DNA of 64,000 nucleotides from Labrenzia sp. THAF82. GTDB lineage: Bacteria; Pseudomonadota; Alphaproteobacteria; Rhizobiales; Stappiaceae. How positions within the stretch are numbered: position 1 is the stretch's first letter; each line of letters starts with the position of its first letter. This document shows, one piece after another, positions 58,685-64,000 of this stretch. The stretch is from NCBI RefSeq assembly GCF_009363435.1, contig NZ_CP045354.1:3314501-3378500 (forward strand). The letters run 5' to 3'. The notes under the pieces were generated by a model. The model made no database searches. It had not been told where the DNA came from and saw nothing but the letters and a program-made list of their open reading frames with translations. A program made the position numbers and the translations under genes.

Positions 58685-59055
58685 TCACCAATTTCCGGTG
58701 CAACAACAGCGTCTGCGTTCGTCGCCGCCGCGTTGGTGGCGTGTGTTTAGGCCGACAAAGAGGACATTGCAAGAGGCAATTTTGATTTTTTCAACAGCCT
58801 CGAAAAAAACATAGCGAATGCTGTTTGAACGGCGAATAAACGCTCATGAGAACTCAAACGGGAAAGAGTTTTTAAATAAAAACAAAAACTAATAGTGATG
58901 TAAAATTGCAAATACATACAATCATTTCAAATACAATTTAAATGCTAATCAAGTAGATTCAAATTTAAGAAAATAATGATCATTCTCCTGCAAAAACTGT
59001 CAGGTGGCGCAATAAAGCTTTGTGGGGTAACGTCTTTGAGCACTTGAGAGGTTAC
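58685..59055. other. AT-rich intergenic region after the tRNA gene
   Basis: The 371 bases contain the 5' flank (promoter) of tRNA-Lys and a stretch (about 58850-58985) very rich in A and T with runs such as AAATAAAAACAAAAAC. No ORF, repeat family or attachment-site duplicate was seen. Confidence 0.45.
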
Positions 59056-59349
59056 ATGCAATCAACAACTATGGACACACACACGAGCTCGGTGGAGTTC
59101 GATTTCGTGAAAGGGCACATCGCTGCAACGATGACCTTGATTCACGGACTGATTGATCAAGGCTTGATAGACAGACAACAGCTGGATGCATTTTTCGCGT
59201 CTTTCGTCGGGGATCTCCCCCATAGCCGTGAAACGCTTGGTTTGCGATTGATCCTCGATCAGTGGCGCCAGGGTTTGAGAGACGGTGCAGATCAGGAGAC
59301 TCTGGAAGGGCAGCTGTTCGAAGTCATTAATGGAGGGAAGGCAAACTAG
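59056..59349 (+). CDS. Small protein of unknown function
   Basis: This 97-residue frame starts with ATG at 59056 behind GAGAGG; the frame is open to 59020. The product is acidic and helical in look (VEFDFVKGHIAATMTLIHGL, then LIDRQQLDAFFASFVGDL), with no signal peptide, membrane helix, cysteines or metal-binding motif. I do not recognise the family. It has its own terminator downstream and AT-rich upstream DNA, so it is likely a real single-gene unit. Confidence 0.65.
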   Translation: MQSTTMDTHTSSVEFDFVKGHIAATMTLIHGLIDQGLIDRQQLDAFFASFVGDLPHSRETLGLRLILDQWRQGLRDGADQETLEGQLFEVINGGKAN

Positions 59350-59420
59350 ACGTACGAATGTGACCGGCCTTGGGTTGGGGGCCGGAGCATGTTCCTTAAG
59401 GGAAATGCTGGGTTACAATG

Positions 59421-59441
59421 AGGCGCTTGAGCGCCTTTTTT
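59421..59441 (+). terminator. Rho-independent terminator after the small unknown gene
   Basis: AGGCGC and GCGCCT pair across a four-base loop TTGA and are followed by a T-run. It lies about 70 bases after the stop. Confidence 0.75.
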
Positions 59442-59509
59442 GTTGAATATCGTAAAGTGCTTTAGTCCAACCTCACCAGACAAGCTGAACTGGTCAGAAA
59501 TCATTTGGT

Positions 59510-60592
59510 TTGGTATTCGTTGCCAAACAAAAGGTGCGAGCTTGCCGAGGAGTTGGGTTCATCTATTCTGTTTCTACAAAACCAGGGTCAAGAAGCGGTT
59601 TTTTATCTTCTTGTCTAGCCGTTGTCACAATCGCAGCTGCCTTGACCACGGCCAATAGCCCGGCTTCGGGCGCTGAACAATCTTTCGTCACGATCGGCAC
59701 CGCCGGAGTAACCGGCGTATATTACCCTTCTGGTGGAGCGACCTGCAGGATCGTCAATCTGAGTCGTCATGATCATGGTGTTAGGTGCTCGGCTGAAACC
59801 ACGCTTGGTTCAATCTCCAACATTGATCAGTTGAGGGAAGGGAACCTTGATTTTGGCTATGTACAGTCGGATTGGGCGCACCACGCCTATCACGGGACTT
59901 CCGTCTTTGCTTCTTCCGAACCGTTCGAGGATCTTCGGACCGTTTTCTCGTTACATCCCGAAGTTGCCACCATCGTTGTGAAGCGAAATTCAGACTATAG
60001 GCAGTTCGATGACTTGAAAGGGGCTCGGATTAATATAGGTAGCAGCGGTTCCGGTTCGGCTGCTTCCTGGTCCGCAATTGTTCGTCGGATAGGTTGGGCA
60101 GAGGAAGACCAAGGAAACCTCTCAAATCTGAGGACATCGCAATTAGCCGACGCGCTTTGCACAGGCTCAATTGATGCATATTTCATGTTAATTGGTCATC
60201 CGGCGGCGTTGATTGAAGAAACACAGCAGCTTTGCGGTGTCAGGCTGCTCGGTATCGAGAGTTCTGCAGTCGAAGCCCTGCTTCAACAGTCACCCTATTA
60301 CAAAAGGGCCGTCATTCCCGCCGAAACCTATGGCAATGAAAAAGCAATCGACTCGTTCGGTGTTGTTGCGACTTTTACGACATCGGCGAAGATGCCGGAA
60401 AAAATCGTCAGAACTCTTGTGAAAGCGGTCTACGAGAACTTTGATGGTTTCAAGGATCTTCACCCGGCGCTTGGGGCACTGAGTGCGAACGATATGACCG
60501 ATTTTGGCGAAGCAGCGCCGCTACATCCTGGCGCATTGCACTTCTTCCAGGAACAGGGCTTATTGCCGTCAGAATCGACATCAGCCGATTGA
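59510..60592 (+). CDS. TAXI-family TRAP transporter solute-binding protein, orphan
   Basis: The mature part begins near EQSFVTIGTAGVTGVYYPSG, the characteristic start of TAXI (TRAP-associated extracytoplasmic immunogenic) solute-binding proteins. SISNIDQLREGNLDFGYVQS and KGARINIGSSGSGSAA follow in the expected order. A hydrophobic stretch of about 20 residues (near 32-50) is a likely signal peptide. The start is uncertain: TTG at 59510 is the longest choice, giving 360 residues with a long pre-signal part, and no good ribosome binding site is seen. The DctQ/DctM-like membrane subunits are not beside it. Confidence 0.85.
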   Translation: MVFVAKQKVRACRGVGFIYSVSTKPGSRSGFLSSCLAVVTIAAALTTANSPASGAEQSFVTIGTAGVTGVYYPSGGATCRIVNLSRHDHGVRCSAETTLGSISNIDQLREGNLDFGYVQSDWAHHAYHGTSVFASSEPFEDLRTVFSLHPEVATIVVKRNSDYRQFDDLKGARINIGSSGSGSAASWSAIVRRIGWAEEDQGNLSNLRTSQLADALCTGSIDAYFMLIGHPAALIEETQQLCGVRLLGIESSAVEALLQQSPYYKRAVIPAETYGNEKAIDSFGVVATFTTSAKMPEKIVRTLVKAVYENFDGFKDLHPALGALSANDMTDFGEAAPLHPGALHFFQEQGLLPSESTSAD

Positions 60593-60593
60593 G

Positions 60594-60635
60594 AAGCGGT
60601 CACCTCGCTAAAAGGTGAGTGGCTTTTGTCTTTTT
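60594..60635 (+). terminator. Probable terminator after the TAXI gene
   Basis: TCACCT and AGGTGA pair around a short loop, with AAGC/GCTT extending the stem past a small mismatch, and a T-rich run (TTTTGTCTTTTT) follows. Confidence 0.5.
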
Positions 60636-60722
60636 GCAAACCGCCTCTCCAGTTAAACAGGTTTGAAGATAAAACAACCCGGCTGCGGTCGGAACTCAAT
60701 GCAATCTAAGCCGGAAACCTAG

Positions 60723-61463
60723 ATGATCCAGGATGTGACAATAGTTGGCGCCGCATTGGCAGGTGTCCTGTCATTCGTCTCTCCATGTGTGCTGCCTCTC
60801 GTGCCTCCCTATCTCGGTTTTCTTGCCGGAGTTTCGCTTGAAGAGCTCACAGGTGAAGATGAGGACAAGCATAGTGCGACCCGCCGAGTTTTTTTCAGCG
60901 CGTTGATTTTTGTGCTCGGATTTTCGACCGTATTTGTACTGTTAGGCGCAACAGCAAGTTTTCTTGGTCAGTTTATCCGGGCCTATCTTGACTACCTCGG
61001 ATACATCGCGGGCGTCGCAATCATCATCATGGGTCTTCACTTTCTTGGGGTGTTTCGGATCGGTCTTCTGTATCGAGAAGCAAGAGTGCACGTTGATAGA
61101 AAGCCCGCGGGCCCGTTAGGTGCTTATGTCATCGGGCTAGCTTTCGGATTTGGCTGGACGCCGTGCGTCGGTCCGATCCTTGCCGCTATCCTGTTTGTGG
61201 CGGGCACTGAGGATACCGTCGGTCAGGGAGCGCTTCTTTTGAGTGCTTATGCAGTCGGACTGGGCGTTCCGTTCCTGATCGCAGCCCTTTTCGCAGGCCC
61301 GTTCCTCAATTTCATGAAACGCTTCCGCAAGCATATGGGGGCGGTGGAAAAAGCCATGGGTGGTGTGCTTGTATTAACCGGGGTGCTGTTTTTGACCGGA
61401 CAAATGGCCGTATTCTCATATTGGCTACTGGAGACATTTCCAGCGTTTCAGTACATCGGATAA
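60723..61463 (+). CDS. ccdA: Cytochrome c biogenesis protein CcdA-like
   Basis: CcdA moves reducing equivalents from cytoplasmic thioredoxin across the inner membrane to periplasmic thiol proteins, needed for cytochrome c maturation. The 246-residue protein has six predicted membrane helices. SFVSPCVLPLVPPYLGFLAG (about 17-36) and FGWTPCVGPILAAILFVAGT (about 142-161) contain the two redox Cys, each in the P-C context typical of the family. No ccm or thioredoxin-like gene is adjacent. It is convergent with the SPOR-like gene. Confidence 0.95.
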   Translation: MIQDVTIVGAALAGVLSFVSPCVLPLVPPYLGFLAGVSLEELTGEDEDKHSATRRVFFSALIFVLGFSTVFVLLGATASFLGQFIRAYLDYLGYIAGVAIIIMGLHFLGVFRIGLLYREARVHVDRKPAGPLGAYVIGLAFGFGWTPCVGPILAAILFVAGTEDTVGQGALLLSAYAVGLGVPFLIAALFAGPFLNFMKRFRKHMGAVEKAMGGVLVLTGVLFLTGQMAVFSYWLLETFPAFQYIG

Positions 61464-61564
61464 GACAAAAGCAACTCTTGGAATTGTGACGGGTGGGTCG
61501 AGAAACCAAGTTTGGGCGCTGCCGATCTCGGTTCACCACGTTCCGTTCAAGAAACGACTTGTTC

Positions 61565-62791
61565 CTAGAACGCAGTGTCCCTGAATTCGGCTGCTGCAAT
61601 CAAAGGCTCACCGGCATAAAGGGCAGGGTGGCACAAGCTTGTTACGTCCAGCAAATGTAGGCAGGCGACAGCTGCATCGGCGGCATTTCCAAAAGGTCCG
61701 ACAAGAAGGGCGACACCGCCTTCAGCGACTTGCCTGTTCGTGAGAAGTGGGCGTAGATCTCTCATGCGTTCTTCGTTCTGCTCTTTAAAGTCGGCCCAGG
61801 CTTTCGCGGCAGCAGCGATGCTGCTGTAGTGACCGATCACCGCACCGAAATCACTGCGTTTGATCTGGTTTTCACCACCTCCACGCAATCTTCCTGCTGC
61901 GCTCGACGGAGATATGATTGTGGGTTTGGCGCGGGTTTGTGTCGGATTGGCATCAAATGGAGCAGCTGGAGGCGTTGTTTGTTCAGGCAGGGTATCTATT
62001 GCCTGGGTTGGTATTGAACCGGTCACGATTGGACCGGGTTCAACTTCCGGCAATTGCACGATCCGAACAGGCTCCTGGTTTTCGACATTTGCGACTGGAT
62101 CGCCGGTCGGGGTGCCTTGGGGTGTGTGAATTGCAATTCGGCGAGGTGGGACGTTTTTCTGCGTGTTTTCCCGATTGTTGCCGGTCAGTATTTCTTTTTC
62201 AGGCTTTGACCCCACGGCGAAGCTCGGTTTGCCTGGGACCGCTGCCTGAGAGTCCGTTGTGCTTTGCAGGTCAGGTTTCGCCCTCGTGATGACGACACCC
62301 GGTACAGGTTCAATGCTTGCGTCGCCTTGTGCTTTTGATTGGGCAGCGTCGGAAAGCTTTGCAACCGCCACCTGCTTCTCCAGAGCCGCTATTCGCTGAG
62401 AATACGCCATATTCTGTTCGGTCAACGCGCTGAGCCTCCGGCGAAGGCCGACAATTTCGCGTTGAAGAACTTCAATTTGGCTTTGATTCAGATTAACCGC
62501 ATCAAAATCCAGCCTGTTTGGCGGCACCTGGAGGATTTCCACCGGAATGCGCCCAGATGTGGGGATCGACGCAGTTGTCTCGATATCGCCTGCGGGTGGG
62601 AGCACCAGGCCGGACGTTACCAGCGATCCTGAGGATCGATTAGGAGTGTCACCACCGAACTGATAGGAGGCAACTCCAATTGTTCCCATGATAACCGCAA
62701 TGAATGCCCAGGAAAGCAGCCCGACGCGCGAAGGCGTGAAGGTTTCACGGATGGTATCCTTGAATGTTTTTTGTTCCTGAGGCTTTGCCAA
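61565..62791 (-). CDS. SPOR-like single-pass membrane protein with coiled coil
   Basis: The 408-residue protein has a short cytoplasmic start and one membrane helix (LLSWAFIAVIMGTIGVASYQ, about 20-39). A low-complexity periplasmic stretch is followed by a coiled coil (NQSQIEVLQREIVGLRRRLS and on to about 142), a Pro/Thr-rich linker, and a C-terminal domain of about 85 residues. That domain begins FGAVIGHYSSIAAAAKAWAD and contains ALLVGPFGNAADAAVACLHL. This resembles a SPOR peptidoglycan-binding domain, although the match is by pattern only. The start is a TTG at 62791. It is divergent from glmU across 182 bases. A cell-wall role fits the domain but is not shown. Confidence 0.7.
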   Translation of the reverse strand: MAKPQEQKTFKDTIRETFTPSRVGLLSWAFIAVIMGTIGVASYQFGGDTPNRSSGSLVTSGLVLPPAGDIETTASIPTSGRIPVEILQVPPNRLDFDAVNLNQSQIEVLQREIVGLRRRLSALTEQNMAYSQRIAALEKQVAVAKLSDAAQSKAQGDASIEPVPGVVITRAKPDLQSTTDSQAAVPGKPSFAVGSKPEKEILTGNNRENTQKNVPPRRIAIHTPQGTPTGDPVANVENQEPVRIVQLPEVEPGPIVTGSIPTQAIDTLPEQTTPPAAPFDANPTQTRAKPTIISPSSAAGRLRGGGENQIKRSDFGAVIGHYSSIAAAAKAWADFKEQNEERMRDLRPLLTNRQVAEGGVALLVGPFGNAADAAVACLHLLDVTSLCHPALYAGEPLIAAAEFRDTAF

Positions 62792-62973
62792 TTACCCGGT
62801 TTCCCGATCGCGAATAACGAATCTCACTGAGAATAACGTATCAGGTGCTAATTATGGTTAACGGACAGCAAACGGAAATGGTGCTTAAGTCAGATCTTTC
62901 AATGTTCTGTGGATCGGGGCATATAAAGACCGATTCCACCTGATCGTCACATGCCTTCAAAAATGGGACTTCC

Positions 62974-64000
62974 ATGACAACGCGCAGCTGCCTCTCAATT
63001 GTCCTTGCCGCCGGCCTTGGCACACGCATGAAGTCTGATTTGCCAAAGGTGATGCATGAAATCGGTGGCCTGCCGATGGTTGGGCATGTCTTAAAAACGT
63101 TGCAACAAGCCGGTTCTGACAGAATTTCAGTGGTCACCGGCCCTGATATGCCACAGCTTGAAGAGCTCGTTTATCGACTAGCATCAACAGCTCGTTGTTA
63201 TGTCCAGCATGAAAGGCTTGGAACGGCGCATGCTGTTTTGTCGGCTAAACCTGCATTGGAAATCGAAGCCGATGATGTCGTCGTGGTTTTCGGGGACACG
63301 CCTCTGGTGACCGCTTCGACAATCATGAAGGTTCGTCAGGCTTTGCAATTAGGTGCTGATGTCGCCGTTCTGGGGTTCAGATCTGCAAATCCGTTTGGAT
63401 ATGGCCGTTTGCTCATCAAAGACGGGCAACTGATCGCCATTCGCGAGGAAAAGGACGCGAGTGAAGAAGAACGCAAGATCACAGTCTGTAACTCAGGAAT
63501 AATGGGTTTTGCAGGCAAGCATGCCTTGTCGCTGCTACAGGCGATCGGAAATAATAACGCAAAGAACGAGTTTTACCTCACAGATGCGGTTGAATTTGCA
63601 AATACGCGCGGTTTGAAAGTCGTGGCGGTCACCGGTTCAGAGACCGAAACCCAAGGGATCAACACGCGTCTTCAGCTTGCATCTTGCGAAGCCGATTTCC
63701 AGAAACGAATGCGCAAGGAAGCGCTCGAGAAAGGCTGCACGCTTCTTGCACCTCACACAGTGTTCTTTTCGCACGACACTGATCTCGAAACCGGGGTCAT
63801 TGTCGAACAGAATGTCGTTTTTGCAACTGGGGTGAAAGTGGCGAAAGGGGCAAAAATCCGAGCATTCAGCCATCTAGAAGGGGCCACTGTCGGAGCTGAC
63901 AGTATCGTTGGGCCTTATGCCCGCTTGCGTCCAGGTGCTGTGCTTGGAACAGATACGCGTGTCGGGAATTTTGTTGAGGTGAAGAACGCTACATTCGGTT
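62974..64000 (+). CDS. glmU: Bifunctional GlmU (partial, right edge)
   Basis: GlmU makes UDP-GlcNAc, the precursor of peptidoglycan and lipid A. The frame from ATG 62974 runs through 342 codons and leaves the window. The uridylyltransferase part has LSIVLAAGLGTRMKSDLPKV (about 7-26), the catalytic GDTPLV, and NSGIMGF. The left-handed beta-helix acetyltransferase begins near residue 250, with GPYARLRPGAVLGTDTRVGN and FVEVKNATFG at the edge. About 110 residues remain outside. The product feeds the LpxA reaction encoded at 13.3 kb. Confidence 0.97.
   Translation, partial: MTTRSCLSIVLAAGLGTRMKSDLPKVMHEIGGLPMVGHVLKTLQQAGSDRISVVTGPDMPQLEELVYRLASTARCYVQHERLGTAHAVLSAKPALEIEADDVVVVFGDTPLVTASTIMKVRQALQLGADVAVLGFRSANPFGYGRLLIKDGQLIAIREEKDASEEERKITVCNSGIMGFAGKHALSLLQAIGNNNAKNEFYLTDAVEFANTRGLKVVAVTGSETETQGINTRLQLASCEADFQKRMRKEALEKGCTLLAPHTVFFSHDTDLETGVIVEQNVVFATGVKVAKGAKIRAFSHLEGATVGADSIVGPYARLRPGAVLGTDTRVGNFVEVKNATFG

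Noticed and set aside
58609..59055. tRNA-Lys as the attachment site of an integrated element
   Set aside because: No integrase and no duplicated tRNA 3' end was found on either side within the window.

Overview
The window is about 64 kb of chromosome from an alphaproteobacterium, most likely of the Hyphomicrobiales and plausibly a marine Roseibium/Labrenzia-like (Stappiaceae) organism. That assignment is an inference. It rests on the gene order rpsB-tsf-pyrH-frr-uppS-cdsA-dxr-rseP-bamA-lpxD-fabZ-lpxA-lpxI-lpxB, the use of LpxI rather than LpxH, the gltA/gltX/comEC/lexA and ppi-trpD-trpC-moaC-moeA clusters, and the direct-repeat GTTC-N7-GTTC SOS boxes at lexA.

Layout. 1-1.3 kb: a membrane protein cut by the left edge and a VOC protein, both on the minus strand. 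1.6-16.2 kb: a plus-strand essential block for translation factors (S2, EF-Ts, RRF), UMP kinase, undecaprenyl diphosphate and CDP-diacylglycerol synthesis, the isoprenoid enzyme Dxr, site-2 protease RseP, outer-membrane assembly (BamA) and the lipid A enzymes LpxD, FabZ, LpxA, LpxI and LpxB. 16.3-22.1 kb: a chemoreceptor, citrate synthase and GltX on the minus strand. 22.2-25.5 kb: comEC (plus) and lexA (minus), the latter with two SOS boxes.

25.5-44.3 kb is an accessory block lying between lexA and moeA, genes that I recall as adjacent in many related genomes. It holds an acyl-CoA-synthetase-like enzyme coupled to a tandem PPC/DUF296 protein, a kynurenine-formamidase-like hydrolase with a class II fumarase, a GntR regulator, a histidine kinase with a response regulator-DUF3369-GGDEF-EAL partner, a form II (AYRGAGR) CO-dehydrogenase-type molybdenum hydroxylase operon (coxG-coxS-coxL-coxM) with distinct codon use, and a type I secretion ABC transporter with its membrane fusion protein.

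44.3-49.8 kb: the minus-strand operon for a SurA/PpiD-like chaperone, TrpD, TrpC, MoaC and MoeA. 50-53.9 kb: tpiA, secG, pyrG and a VOC protein on the plus strand. 54-58.4 kb: a tripartite RND efflux adaptor and pump behind a promoter with a perfect palindrome. 58.6 kb: tRNA-Lys(UUU). 59-64 kb: a small unknown protein, an orphan TAXI-type solute-binding protein, CcdA, a SPOR-like coiled-coil membrane protein, and glmU cut by the right edge.

Most genes are core housekeeping genes. I found no CRISPR array, insertion sequence, prophage, rRNA or toxin-antitoxin system. The best candidates for new biology are the ligase/tandem-PPC pair, the kinase/EAL pair, the form II cox operon, and a few small orphan proteins.
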